From Antennarius striatus (lineage: Eukaryota > Chordata > Actinopteri > Lophiiformes > Antennariidae), in the NCBI RefSeq assembly GCF_040054535.1, contig NC_090784.1, positions 8,082,501 through 8,146,500 of the forward strand: a stretch of DNA of 64,000 nt, written 5' to 3'. Position numbers and translations under genes: made by a program. The notes below the pieces were generated by a model. It saw nothing but the letters and a program-made list of their open reading frames with translations. It was not told the origin of the DNA and made no database searches. Below are positions 42,701 to 56,145 of this stretch, in pieces; within the stretch, counting starts at the first letter, position 1, and each line of letters opens with the position of its first letter.

Positions 42701-45700
42701 AGCCGCGGAGTTGCGACATCCCTCAGAGAAGAACAGAGACGAGAAGAGAAGAGAAGAGAAGAGAAGAGGAAACTCAAGTTTTCTCTTCAAGAAAAAGGAA
42801 AGCAGCACCCAGGAAAACCCATCTAACAGAAATTTAACGCGAATAATTTCTGTCTTGAAACACTTACATAACTGCTTCTGTCGTGACGGGAGATGGAAAG
42901 GACATTTATTCACGTCCTGAACGTTAATAAAAGAAAAACTTCAAAGCACCAATTTTTCTTGATCCCCCCCCCCCACCCCCATGTTACTTCAATGATTGGA
43001 TAATTGGACCATGTTTGTTGTAGTTTTTTTTGTGTGTGTCAATACAGTCATTTTCCATCTAGACCTAAACTAAGTTAATTTCATGGATTTTCCAACAAAA
43101 ACGAACACAATTCATGAAAAAAAAAATCCCACCCAAAACGTGTCAACTTTACCCAGACGGGCCTGTTATGGCTGATTAGACACACTCTAAAGCTATGGGA
43201 TGTATTTTAAAGAGATAACAACTGGTGCTGTTCCTCCTGTCTTGAACACAGTATTCAAGGTAGTGGCAAAGTGTTTTTAAACTGTGGTGTTACTTATACT
43301 TAATGGGTTTGAATACTTCCGTCAACACTGGCAGTGACAGTAAATCATTGATATGGGATAATGCTTCCTCCACACAAGCCTGTACACTCTCAGGTAATTC
43401 TAAATGCATTATTAATATACTATTAAATACAGCCTTCTTCTGATTTTGCCCGAGTCCTTTCAGGGCCTTTACAATCTAAAAACCTCTTGGCTGTATGTAT
43501 AGTTGAATAATATCTATGAACAATTAATATTTATACCCCTCAGTGTTTTTAATAGCTAAAACATTAATCTTGATAAAAGTAATAACTGTTCAGGATGTGT
43601 TTTTCCAGCTCTTATCAGCACTGACTTTTTCTGCCTATCAAGGAAAAGAACATTCCGGCTTCACAATAACACCGCTCTGAAGTCCCCTGATTCTTCGTCA
43701 CTTACAGCATTATAAATAGATCAAGTTGTCCTTTGGATTCCTCCACAGCATTGAGTTACACTGTGGATAACATCAGTGTGTTTGCCTTGGGGTGATGTGG
43801 GGGGTGGGGGGGGTGTTACTATTGTGTTTGGAGTCCACTCACAGCATTTGCTTATTGACAGGGTGAGGAGATGAGGAAACCGTCCCGGCCACTGGGTCAA
43901 CTCTTATCAGAGCCATTGAACACGTGGTGTATTTACTCACTCCTGTGTGGGATAAAAGCACAAAGTGTGTTAGTGTTTGTTTATGGCTACAATAGCCTTC
44001 CTGATATATTTCAATATTGTACAGTATTATTGAATCTTTAACCATTGTAAAAGATCCAGAGGAGCTGTGTATTGGATTTTTCATCAGTGTGCATTACAAT
44101 GATGATTGTAGAACAATATACACTACCTTACAATGACAAATGCAACATGAAAAATGCTAACTTTAAACAGGCAATTCTAATCATAGATAGAGATGTCAGG
44201 TGACTGGGGTTGTAAAGAGGTAATGTTCACTTCCTGAAATTCCGTAGCATAAAAAATGTGGTGATATTATAGAGAGGTACTCTGTGTTCCCCTTCCCAAA
44301 TCCACAGCTATTCATTTGTGGGTTCGTCATTCTTGAGGTTCTGCAAACTCCCCCCCTTTTCCTCCGGCGTGATGCCCCGTCTAGTGTATGGACATGTGAG
44401 CGAATGTACGTCTGCTTGCGCTCTGCGTCGAGGCAGTGAGACGGGATACTTCATGGGTAATCACAATTCATGACACACTATACAGTCTGCAAAACACTTT
44501 AGCAGCACATGCTGCACAACGAAAGTTTCCGCATGTTGTGTTTGAGTTTGGACACATCCTGTACGTGTAGCATGACTGGGTTTGCTGAAGATGTGGTTTT
44601 CACTCTACGTACTCGATGATGGTTAAAAAAACCACCATAGTTCTATGAAAGATCTTGTTGATATTTATTTTTTGTATTTTATTATTTAATGTGCTGCCTT
44701 TACGTGATATTCACAAAGAACAAAACAAGGAAAGATGCTAATTCAGACTCAGATATGTTTATTTTGTTGATCGTATTAAACATCCCAGCACATCACTTAT
44801 TGAAGCCTCTCCAACAGATAATCTATGGCTTCATGTGAAAGGTTTCCGTGTCGCGCGCTGATATATGCCAAAGGTCAAACAGTTCTGCAGACACTCCTCA
44901 TGTTCAAATCTGTCAACACAACATTACATGAGAACACATGAATCCACAGTGGGTGGATGTGCTAGTACACCACAACTCTAAATCCATAAAATTGAGGACA
45001 TTATGTAAAATGTCATCAAAAAAGAAGGTAATGATTTGTAAATCCTTTTAAATTTAAAGTCAGTTGAAAACAGTAAAGATAAAATATTTAATGTCAACAC
45101 TGTAAACTTCATTGTTTTGAAGAAATCCGTGTTCTTTTGGAAATCGATGCTGCAACACCTTTCAAAAACACCGGAACCTCCAGAGGAATGTTTTTTTTAT
45201 GCTGCATCATCTTTGTAGGAAGAAAGAAATGGAATTTGAAGATTTTATGTTAAATTAGTCTGTGACCCACACATGAACCATGCATAGCCTGGTTCTTTGA
45301 GGCCCCAACTCTAATGAAATCTATTTTCAGAGTGGGCCAAACTACAGAATAACAGGGAAAGTCCCAGCAAGTGGTCGGTCAGTTGGTGAATGACTAACAA
45401 GGAAGGGAGCTATGACCTAAGGCTCTAAACATATTCCTTTCAATGAATCACAAGCAATGGGGAACCTGTGCTCTGTTCAATGAACTTACCGGTAGTTGCC
45501 GTGAAAAACAGTAAAACACCTCACCCTGTTTGTTTCCAGTTTAGATAGTCTGTCAGGCTTTGAATGATAATAAGATAGCATGGACAATTACAAGTTAATA
45601 GCTTGTAAAACAAGGTAATAACCCTGCTATGAGGCTCTTAGGAGGAATTTCCTTCAAGACACACAAGCAAGTATGAATCAAGTATGTGTTTGAGTTTAAT

Positions 45701-46124
45701 TTCAGTCCAGTTAGCTCACACACTTTTGGATAGAAAGACATTAGATTTTGTTCTGACTTTCATTGTCCCGAGAGGGTGAATCATTTTGCATTTGGTGATC
45801 CCCTGGATTTATGTCTAATACCAGCAGCAGATCAGTGTTTATATTCAACAAATAAAATGTTCCAGCATCCACCCAATGTGACAGTTCATTGGGTTGAGCA
45901 GCAGCAGCAACAGTACATTTTTATTTTATGGTTTGTTTGTTTTTTTATTCTACTTTTGTGTATATTCTGTTTCCATAAATATTATGCCTCTATTTTATTA
46001 CTTAGTTTTATCTATCTACTACTACATTCTTCAATATAATGTGAGTGAGGCTGTGACACTAAAGCATTTCTTTGCCAGCAACTACTTCATGTGCTAGTTG
46101 TGAACAATAAATAATAAAGCCCTG

Positions 46125-46153
46125 ATGGATGGATGGATGGATGGATGGATGGA
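46125..46153. repeat. (TGGA)n microsatellite
   Basis: About seven GGAT units following a CCTGATGGATGG junction, typical of a SINE or LINE tail expansion. Confidence 0.9.
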
Positions 46154-46308
46154 TTTTGACAAAGCTGTGCAGAAGTATTTATGTTCCCAAGATGATGTAC
46201 AGTGAACATTTTGGTGATCATGTGACTCCTCCTCCTCATCAGCTGCTTCAAATGTTAGCATAATAACACGTTAGACTGAGCATGTAGAACATTTTACATG
46301 TTGTCCTG

Positions 46309-46500
46309 GGGTGGTAGTAGCTCAGTAGCGCTTGGGACCTGGAGGGGGGCTGGACCACACGGTGGAGTGTGCACTGATTGGTGGAGAGGTGGCAGTTCAT
46401 CTTCTGCCGCGGTGCCCTTAAGCAAGGCATCAAACCCCAAGCTGCTCCCAGGGCGCCACCACATCGCTGCCCGTCCCTCCAACATCTCTCTCTCTGAGAG
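46309..46500 (+). mobile_element. Degraded tRNA-derived SINE
   Basis: Begins GGGGTGGTAGTAGCTCAGTA (A-box-like) and later has the fish SINE phrases GTGCCCTTAAGCAAGGCATC and GCTGCTCCCAGGGCGCC. The B box is not clear. It ends in a CT/AG palindromic stretch at 46488-46503. Confidence 0.6.
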
Positions 46501-48283
46501 AGATGTTTCAAAAATAGTTACCATGTTCATATTTACAGATGCGTTAATGTAATAGGGGTTTTTAATAAATCCTCCCGCTCCCTCCCCCTCCTGCGTCCAT
46601 CATCCTTGTTTTTGTTGTGATGTTATGACCAGACGGGACAGCTGCTCAGCTGTAGTCTGCCCTCTGAACACACACGGTCACACACATGAGCACCTGTTGC
46701 TACTCATCCTCACTGAGTTTCATCACTCACTCAGTTTCTGTGTTGTGAAATCCCACTCATCAATTTGTTGCTCTCCGGTCGTCTCTCACATCTGCTGGCT
46801 CTCGTGGCAACAGACAGCATCACATGCCTGGTGGTGTTACACGGTGAAAAATTCACCCCCCTTGTTTGTTTCTCAAAATAACATCGGATGACCTGTGTTT
46901 TTCCAGTCCCCCACCTTTTTTTTTCTCCTTCTCTCCATCCACCGCCACTGGGAATCCACTGGCCGACAGCAGGCGACTGAAACATTTGACTTCTGGATTC
47001 ATTGAAATGTACATACAAACCAGTGTAATGCCTCATGATCACATCAAAGTCCATATGAAATAACTGGTCAATGGAAGTCATTGATGAATGAAATAAGTTA
47101 ATCATTCAATCACCCTTACGTTGTTACTGATTTCTATGAAGGAAACAATATCATTCTGTATCTGATACCTGAGTCATCTGGATCTCTTCATATTTTCTCT
47201 TAATTTTTTTTAGTCACACTGAACCTGCAGCTAAATGTAATTGAAAAATCATGTTAGCCAACAAAGACTTCCGGGGTCACCCCTGGCTTTAGTTTCATCT
47301 GCAACAGGTGGAGCAGAGTCATTTCAGCATGTTCCTACTGGATGATATTTAAAGCTGCCCTTTGTAAAATGATACCTTTTCTATATTATTTTATATTCCA
47401 TCTAAAATAGTAGGAACCTGCCTCAACTTGTAAAGGTCCCACGTGGGCAGGCACATGCCAAACACACGATGACACGTATGGGGCATGTGACATCCCAGAA
47501 CACAGCCACTGTAGAAATGCTGCGCTCCCTTCAGAGTTACAGAGATTCAGAGAGATCACATGTGTGGATTTCCTTTTAATATAAACCAACAGAACTGACA
47601 ACAAAGAAAAACAGAAAAAGCAGTACAAAACATCCAAAAGGAACATTTCACTTGTAAAAATAAAAATATTAATGTTTTCCCTTTTTTCACAGGTTGATTT
47701 ACCAAACTCAGTCACTGTGTCAGCAGAGGATAGATATTCATGACAATGCATAACTTTACTGTGCACACTATACCAAAGTAATCCAAAGCACTAAAACATC
47801 TGTAATGACTGTATTTAAATGCAAATATAAAGACAAAATAGTTACAAGTATATTAAATGTTTTATAATGTTATCAGTAGATCAGTAGAATGGCTGTGATT
47901 CATACCTAAGAGCTGAGCACTGCTTTGATTTCCACCAAACAAGTACACAGCCTCTGGGTTTGGACATGATAAGTTAAATCTTGTGATTTGGAGCAGGATG
48001 AAAATAGATATTTCACCAATTGCAAAGTTAGGCAGGTTAAGATGGGGGCTGTGCAGCAGGATTGCTTGTTTAGATATAAAATTAATAAAAAAAAACATGA
48101 GTTATCAAAAGAATTACTATCATTATAAAAGTATTATATATTTATACATGAACCCAAGTATCCATGATTCTCTGTATCAGTTCTAACTCTCAGCATGAAT
48201 GTTGAGATATTCTAATGATCACTTAAAGTGTTTTATGTACATGTAGTAATTCTCTTTGCATGAACATTAACATGAACATGAGG

Positions 48284-50426
48284 CTATGAATTGTCCCATG
48301 TCTCTGAGACATGTGTCACTGTCAGGAAGCCATGGTCAAACAGTTTATATGGCAGAGATCCTTTAGATGTCCAAGAGTCTGTCTTTGAGTCATAGCATTC
48401 GAAAGTGTCCAAGTCCTCGATGACGTCGTAACCATTGATGGAACGTCCACCAGTGATGTAGAGTTGGTTGTTCAGCACAGTGGCAGTGTGGTGCATCCTC
48501 CTCTCTTTTAGGTTGGCACACTTGATGAATCGGTTGGCCTTGGTGTCATACGCGATCACTCTCCTGGTGTACCCTGTGTCAGGAGAGGCATTCATTTGAG
48601 AAGTCTGGCAAAAGTGACCCAAGCAGAGATGCAGTGGTGTCTTTATGTAATTTACATTATTCACCAGAATATCAATCAGTACCGATTAAAAATGTGAAAA
48701 GAATATGGTGCTATATTCTAGATTCTCTCTCATGTTTAAGCTTCTTAATCACCATTTTGTACCTCCAATGATGTAGATCTTCTCGTCCAATATGGCAGCA
48801 GGAGCAGACACATTCTTCACTGATCTGTTCTCCATCTTGGACCACATGTTCCTGGCGATGTGATATACCTACACATGAGGAAGTGGAGCAGGGGTCAGGC
48901 AAACAATTGAGCGAATGATTGAGAATGGATAGACAAATTAAAGCAGTTACATGGTAAGTGAAGGACATTGTCTCTCACCTGTATGATTCTGACTGGATTC
49001 TGCATGGAGTCCTCTCCTCCAAACACATAGATCCTCTGGTCGGTGGCAGCCACTGCAGGGTGCAGCACGACCTCAGGCATGGGTGCCATAGCCTCCCATT
49101 GGTTGAACATACTGTCGTACCTATGGGCATTAATGACAGATTTGTTATCCCTTGCCACAATATTATTTTTTGTGTGGTGTGTGTGGATAATGATGGACCA
49201 GCTCACCTCTCTACACTGTCTGTCATCTGTCTGTTTGTCCTGAGGCCACCCAGGACAAAGATGAAGTGGAGGTAGGAAACACTCTGGTGGGCAAAGCGTG
49301 ACTCCAGCATGGGCTCTGCTGTCCACCACTGGTTGGTCTTGAGCGAGAGGGTGTAGACAGTCTTACTGGCTTGGCTGTGCTTTGTGTTTGTGGTCAGGCC
49401 TCCAGTAACATACAAGACACTGTGCAGGGAGACATAAGAAGCTTTATACAGACGGAGAGGCAGCTTGGCTAGCCACTTCCACTTCTCTCTCTTCCCATCA
49501 AAGATGAGGGCCTCCCTCGACGTTTGCTCATTGTTCTTCCTTCCTCCTACCACTACCAACATATCTTGGCAGGAGTGGCGCCTCGGTGCTACCCAAAGGG
49601 GCTTCAAGTCACCCAATGTGTCACTGATACATTTTGTGCTGACAGAAAACATCAAGCGTCTTACAGATTCTATGAGGTCAGTGCAAAGGGTGGACGCCTG
49701 GATTAGAGGGTCATTGGCGATGAATTGGAAGAGGTAGGTGGGATGGATGTAGCGAAGACGAACTTTCTTGAAGAGTTCACTGATGGCACCATGCCTAGAT
49801 AAAGGATCATGATGGATCCAAAGGACAAGTGTCTCGAAGACCTGCTCCTCCTCTGCACAAAGACTATCATCTTCCAGGTAACCCATGAGCTCTGGTAAAG
49901 AGAGCTCACATAGATCCTCAGATACTGACACATCAGAGAAGCTCTTCATGGCCACCTCCTTGGCTTTTTCTCTCAAACTGTTACAATACATGATTTCAGA
50001 GAGTCTTATCATGCTCAAACAGTTGTCAGGACTTAGTTGCTCCTGGAGGAAGCTTGAGCAAGCCTCAAAAAGGCGGTCGTATTGCAACATGGATGCCGCC
50101 TGCATCAGTGGCAGCACAACATCCATACTGATACTAATAAGTCCTGTGTAAACATAGTCAATGATGGTACTCAGAATGGCTGATGTGATGCCCTTCAGAT
50201 TAATCTTGGCCTGCTGTTGTTCTAAGAAGTTGTTGCAAAGCATGGCTCTGAAGTAAGGGCTGCTGGAGACCAAGACATTGCGATGGCAGGGGATCTCTGT
50301 GTTCTCTGAACACAGTGACACATCAGTCAGGATGTTCTTCTGTCTCAGTGCGTTGAGCTGCAGAAGCAGGTTGGAGGACTGCTCCTTGTCTTCATAGAGG
50401 AAGATGCTGACTGTTGGGTGGTCCAT
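48284..50426 (-). CDS. klhl38: Kelch-like protein 38 (4 coding exons, 585 aa)
   Basis: Coding exons: 50426-49207, 49120-48979, 48868-48763 and 48573-48284 (1758 nt, phases agree). The family acts as substrate adaptors for Cullin-3 ubiquitin ligases; KLHL38 expression is muscle-associated. Domains: BTB at about 24-130 (ILTDVSLCSENTEIPCHRNV), BACK at about 135-240 (LSPDNCLSMIRLSEIMYC), then Kelch repeats from about 305 to the end with the usual GG pairs (VVVGGRK, YVTGG, VFGGED, IIGGYTRR, YITGGRS). Human KLHL38 is 581 aa and matches throughout. I chose the ATG at 50426 (MDHPTV) because an acceptor (TTTATTCAG) lies one base before it, so the upstream in-frame ATGs would be intronic. This also means the first exon is non-coding. 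Confidence 0.96.
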
Positions 50427-50427
50427 T

Positions 50428-51652
50428 CTGAATAAAGAAACCATGATGTTACTGCCAAAATGTCCAAAAATCATTAATTTCAGGCTTTTTTTTGTTTTTG
50501 CAGCAATGATTTGTTAGATAGGTACTATGACCCAAGAATCAAAGTGATTTTGGTGGTGATCCATACTATTTATAAAATATTGTTTTCTTGATCAACAGTC
50601 AAACTAGTAAATTCTAGTACAGGATTTCTTTGTCAATAAGATACGTTGAGGGTCAAACTAACAGATATATAGGTGAAGCAATATCATGAGGAAACTTGGC
50701 AGCCCTGGCAGAGGTTTGTGCCCTCTAACTTCTGTCTAGATTTTATTTAAAGGTCCATGAATACTATATATTCAATGCAGTTTGTGGCCCTGATGGAAAT
50801 AGTTTATGCTAGGTGGAACAAGCAAAAGAGACAAAAGATGTCTCTTCCTCGTGTCTTGTGCATCTGTGGACAGACAGATGACGTTTTTGAAAACCATTAA
50901 GTGTTTTCCATCAGTTTGTATGAGCAAAGCTTTAGTTGTATGACTTGTCACCTGAAGGTTCGCTTCAAAATAATGATGACAGGATACTGGCTCTAATTAA
51001 ATTGGGACACTTCACCAGAGATTAGAGATTATGAGAAAGTGGATTCTTTCATCAAGGCCACTGCTCTTTTTCGTAGGACACTTTGAAAACGGTCATTGCC
51101 CACACTGATTTAAGCCTCCTCACAATTTGACAAGGATTATGAAGGTAACACAACAACGACCCCCCCACACACACACACACTCACACACACACACATGCAC
51201 CATCCAGCCAAATTGTTCAATTAATTACAGTTGTGTGTCATGAATCCAAACCTTAAATATTATTGTTGTTCCAATCACAGTTCAAACGTCTAATTAACTG
51301 AAGGACATGTACAGTAAATTAAAATTGTTCACATTTTCTTTGAAATTAGATTAGTGTATATTGGTCCATGTGCCCAAGTCAGTACACAAATTAGACATAA
51401 GCCTACTGGGGCCTGCAGTATACCAGAGTGACTGCTTTGGAGGTTCATCGTCTAATTACATTACCACCGAACCATTTCTGCTGCAGGACTGTAATTTATC
51501 ATGAGAGAAGAAGCGACGCTCCTGTAATGTAAATTATGTGGAGCAAATTTTTAAAAAAGCATCCTTACTCCCTTCTGTTGCACATAGTGCAAAATAACCA
51601 AAATGTACCGACGCATACATACACAGCAATAAGAGTTCTATCTATCTGTCTG

Positions 51653-51687
<35 letters not shown>

Positions 51688-51838
51688 TACTGTATATACA
51701 GTATATATTGTTATTGATACATCATTACATTACTATTGATACCTATTTACATCAAAGTGATGTTAGTATCAGATGCTTCATAAAAGAAATCCAATGCTCC
51801 TGTTAGCTCATGTAGCCTCAGTTGGATGCATTTCTTAC
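50428..51838 (-). promoter_or_regulatory. Probable 5' UTR intron of klhl38
   Basis: The acceptor at 50428 is directly before the start codon. A strong minus-strand donor (AACAA followed by GTAAGA) begins at 51838. A non-coding exon would end at 51839 and start within about 200 bp below the MEF2 motif at 52062. The intron holds a CA tract at about 51170-51195 and a TA tract at 51658-51685. Confidence 0.4.
51658..51685. repeat. (TA)n microsatellite
   Basis: TA run flanked by TCTGTCTG and ACTGTATATACAGTATAT palindromic sequence. Confidence 0.9.
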
Positions 51839-52061
51839 TTGTTCTTCTTCTCTCTTGGGTTTCTGGGGGCGTCCCGCTCTGTACACGGTTCCAGATCTCA
51901 GCAGAAAATCTGATGTCTTGACATTTTTCTAGTCGCTGTTGCTCTTTCCTCTCGTGTTGGTGCTATGTGAGTGTATGTTCCAGAGGGGGCTGTCTCTTTG
52001 TAGGAGCCTATTGCTGTTTGTTATGGTTTCTTTCCACGTGGCCTTTGTATACACTCCTCCT

Positions 52062-52071
52062 CTAAAAATAG
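52062..52071. promoter_or_regulatory. Perfect MEF2 consensus in candidate klhl38 promoter
   Basis: CTAAAAATAG matches YTAWWWWTAR exactly. A CACGTG E-box (52035-52040) and CACATGTG E-boxes (near 52103) are close by, and TATACAAA on the minus strand near 52050 could be a TATA variant. It is positioned just upstream of the inferred klhl38 first exon. MEF2 plus E-box clusters are typical of muscle promoters. Confidence 0.45.
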
Positions 52072-52199
52072 GGTCTCACTTTGGCAACATGGCTGCAGAG
52101 TCACATGTGACATGTTGGAACACTTTCTCAGTAAATGATAGCTTCACCTCAGTCCGAGCTCTTGTGTCTTCCTAAACAGCTTGCATTCCTGCTCACTCC

Positions 52200-54044
52200 C
52201 TCTGCTCTATCTCTGCCTGCCACATGATTACAGCCGTAAAAACAGACCCAATGTTTGATAACACTCATTCTGAAGGCTGCTCTCCGCGCCAGCTGGCTGC
52301 TTGCAAACACAGATATACAAAAACAGGATTAGGTTACCGAGGAAGCACGCACATAGGAAGGAGTCAACAAGCAGATGTGAAACATGCATTATAAAAACTT
52401 AATGAATATATTTCGCATTTACAAAGAGGCTTGGGCTAATGGACATAATGAGAAGTTTTACTTTGGACATGAGATACAAAGCTAAATGTTTCATTTTTTA
52501 CTCTCACAAATGGTATCCATCTTTTAAGCACAGAGAAATATATTATTGTAACTGTAGATGCTTGTGTTTCCCACCTTTGTATTTGTTAAAGTCATTTCCA
52601 TCTCATTTCTTGCATGCTCCCTGAAACAGATTAATTTTATTCGCTCTAGCACCAGCTTTCATGGAGTATATCCCACATGATTGTCTTCCTGAATGAAAGA
52701 GTCACAGTTTGATGGGCTGTTTTATAAATGTGGGAACATGAAAACAACAAGCCTAGCATACATCCTCAGTCACTACAGATATGACTGATCCTTGTTTACA
52801 GGGCTTGGCACATCAAACATAAATATAGCCACTCAAATGAGCACAACCATTCCAGTGCAGTTCAGTGTGGATTTCACAAGATCACCAGTTTAGACCTTGA
52901 TGTTGTTGTGCTTAATATCATCAGTCATGTGGTTTTTGTGTCACCTTCCAGCAAACACAAGCAGAAATAAAGACTTAACAGACACAAGCAAAAACAGCAC
53001 AAATTTAAAAAATAAGAACAATAACTCAGGCAGACGTGAGGCAAATATATGGAATTGAAAACTAAGGAAGAAGTGTTCATGTTTGACACCATGAAACGGA
53101 TGCTTTCATGAAGGAGTCAAAACTAAGCAGCGCCATCTAGTGGTCGTGTCAGCCATTCTGATGGTCTCTGCCATGTTTGACCTTTGCTTGTTTGTAATCA
53201 ACAAACATATCCGTCGAATTGTAAAGTTCTGCAGAATTTTCTGTTCCTGCAGGACAATCATTTTTCTGATCAAAAGAAAATGTACAACAATCATTTAACT
53301 GTGTTCATAAACCCCTTTGGTATGTTTTTATCCAACTCAAGATTGCATTTTCATGAGCACACATGACACAATCACCTGTTAATAATCAGTCTGTGTACTA
53401 CTGATATACTAGAAACAGCACAGTTCAGTCCATGTAGACCATGTCTACATGAAACTTATATGCACATCAAATTCAGAATGCATGAACAAACTTGATGAGG
53501 CAAAACATAAACACATTGCTTCTACACTGTTTTCAGCTTGGTGTATGTAGTGAAAAAAAAAGTAAAATCATGACTACCTGTTTTACATGCTTTACTCCAT
53601 GTCTCCATATGTTTCAGGTGTATAATTTCAAAAATGTTTTTTCTTCCATACTAATGACAGCATTTTCACATCAGTCAGAAACTGCACATTCAAGGGCAAA
53701 CGCATAAGTGTGTGTTACTTTCCTAGGAGTTTGCTGGGTTATGACCACTCATTCAAAACTGTGATTGCATTTATTTTTTTAAGTTAAGCACACTGTCTGT
53801 TATCTATTTTCGTTCACCTTGACAAAAATGATTCATTAATGTTCGCCCTCAGGCTGTGACTTACATAAAGCATCGGCGCTTTAACTCACACGTTGCAGCA
53901 CATTTTCATGCAGCGGTGTTGCTGTTGCCACCCACAAGGTGTTGTGTGTTCATATCACCAAATGATTATCTTCTCAAGAGCACATGCTCTAATAGAACCA
54001 ATACCCAGGGGATTTAGATTGCACTGATTAATTTTATTTTCTCA

Positions 54045-54120
<76 letters not shown>

Positions 54121-55420
54121 GGGCAGACTTCTTGAATTTAATACAAGACTTTTTTTTATCCCCATGGGGAAATGCTTTCTCTGCATTTGACCTTACAGCA
54201 CATGAGGAGCTAACTGTGGTTCAATACATTGTTCAAGGGAACTTCGACGTGTAGACTCTAAAAGTGCAATCAAAGCCCGGCCTTCAGATGGGTTAAAGCA
54301 TGAGCCACAGCAGCCTAAATGTTGTGTAATTTTTCTCACCACCTATTTATCCTAAAATGTTGGAGGTATTGAAATTTAAATATTCAGGAATATATGAGTT
54401 GAAGCAAATAAAGGTCACTGGAGAAAAAGAAACCACCACTGATTCCTTTTCCACTGTCTTTGCTCAATTAAAACCTTTCTTTAAATCAATGTGAAAGTGA
54501 ATGAGACACTTTGTGTGAGTGCTGTTCATTGTTCGTCCATATCTCATCAGTGAAGAGTCATAGCCAGTCGTGAAGATGGATTGCAATTCCCCCACTTGTA
54601 AATATTGCCTGAATCTGGTTTTTGGTATTCAATGATAAATCTTAGGGCTAGTCAGGCATATTATGGGTTTTTTTACTGTCTATTTAGATAAGTTACCCAA
54701 GGCACTTGGGTTTTTTGCACTTGGCTAAACTGTTTGAGCCTAAACAAATCCTTGTTTTGACAGGAGTCACAAAAAACCCAGAGAGGGCATTTCATTTGTG
54801 CTGCTAACTTTTCATGAAAAAATATAATCAAAGATTCTCACATTTCAAATGGAGATTAATTATCTGAGACACACACTCACAAGGGACTGAAGCATAAATT
54901 GTTCCAAAAGGCCAGTTCAACCACTACTCCTCAGGATTTTAGTTCTTGTTGTACTGGCAAACATGTGGTTACTATGGCAATGTTAAGGTTGTTATGGGTC
55001 CAAGCCTTAAGTTCATATGACAAATTTATTTGTCAGCCTCCTTTAAACTGCTGTTCTGTTGAAATCCCAATCAAAGACACGGAGTCGCTTATGATATTTC
55101 TGTTTTTAGTTATGACCAGGACTGTCTTTTTTCGATGATACAGTAATGGAATTACCTGAAACATGTCCAGACTACGTGTGAGTGTGTGTCCACTGTTCAT
55201 TGTCTTACACTTTGTCCCATGTGTGTTTTTGCAATCTAGATTCAGCCTAGGAGTCACAGACTCAGCCGCTAATGATAAAAGTTATTATACAGAGAGGAAC
55301 CCAGTTGATGCAAATACATGGAAATGATACAGCAGAATAAGAGTCAGCCATGAATAGAGTCATGTAACTAGGTCTACTGGCTTTTAGTAAATAGAGATTT
55401 TTCAATGACAATCATTCAAA
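52200..55420. other. Intergenic DNA upstream of klhl38
   Basis: No exon recognised. It contains a GT microsatellite at 54045-54118 and, at about 54150-54290, a degraded sequence (TATCCCCATGGGGAAATGCT) resembling a common fish interspersed repeat. Confidence 0.6.
54045..54118. repeat. (GT)n microsatellite
   Basis: About 74 bp of pure TG. Confidence 0.97.
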
Positions 55421-55426
55421 TGTGAT

Positions 55427-56024
55427 TGTCATGGGGTGCAAACAGGACCCAAGTGCAGCACAACGAGAGAAGACAGGAGTTAAGTTCAACAGTGTTTATT
55501 TTCAGGGTGGGCGGAGTGGGAATCGAACCTGGGTCTCCCAGGCGGCAGGCAGGCAGGCAGGTAACCACTAGGCCAGCGGAGCACACTGGAGACACAATGG
55601 ATCCCTCCAGACAAAGGGAGCAGGCAGGAGACGAGGTCAAGGGAGGGAAGGCTAGTCAATTTACCGGGGCTGGAACAGGAGACAGAGTCGTTGGACAGGC
55701 GAGGGTCAGGTTTACCGGCACCGGCACAGGGAGACGAGGCAGAATCTGTGGATGAAGGGCGGGTAGGTTGGCTGGGAGGCAGACGAGAGGCAGAGTCCAG
55801 GGACGAAACAGGTCGTGATCTGGCAGGCAATCCGGAGTAGAACGCTGGAGAGTGGGACATGGGTCAATTACAGTCTGGCAGAGACTGAGTGTGAGACGTG
55901 GATTTAAATACCGGACTGATTGCAGATGGGCTGTAGGTGTGGGTGATCAGCGGGAGGTGTGGTTAGGCTGGGAGGTGGGACAGTGGAAACTGGAGCAGAC
56001 TGCAGGAATGGAGTGATCATGACA
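55427..56024 (-). repeat. Complete 3' LTR, 598 bp
   Basis: Bounded by TGTCATG-type termini. It contains a minus-strand AATAAA (55495-55500) near its 3' end and a TATTTAA-like TATA element around 55904. The shared 120-bp part differs from the other LTR at about four bases plus one 2-bp indel. Confidence 0.85.
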
Positions 56025-56145
56025 GGACCCCCCCCTGAAGGGACAGCCCTTGACGTCCCAAAAACCGACCTGGGGCAGGAGGTTGGGGAAAACAGGAAGG
56101 CGGGGCTAGAATTCTTGGGACCCCGAGGACTCCATGCCCCCGGGG

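Larger units (their letters stand above)
42920..48283. other. Intergenic DNA between fbxo32 and klhl38
   Basis: No exon recognised. Poly-C runs occur near 42966-42980 and G runs near 43800-43815. A (TGGA)n run is at 46125-46153 and a SINE-like sequence at 46309-46500. The last ~1 kb is probably klhl38 3' UTR. ORFs up to 126 aa here show no family resemblance. Confidence 0.6.

Noticed and set aside
50427-50474. Upstream in-frame ATGs for klhl38
   Set aside because: A splice acceptor lies directly before the ATG at 50426 and the human protein starts at the equivalent place.
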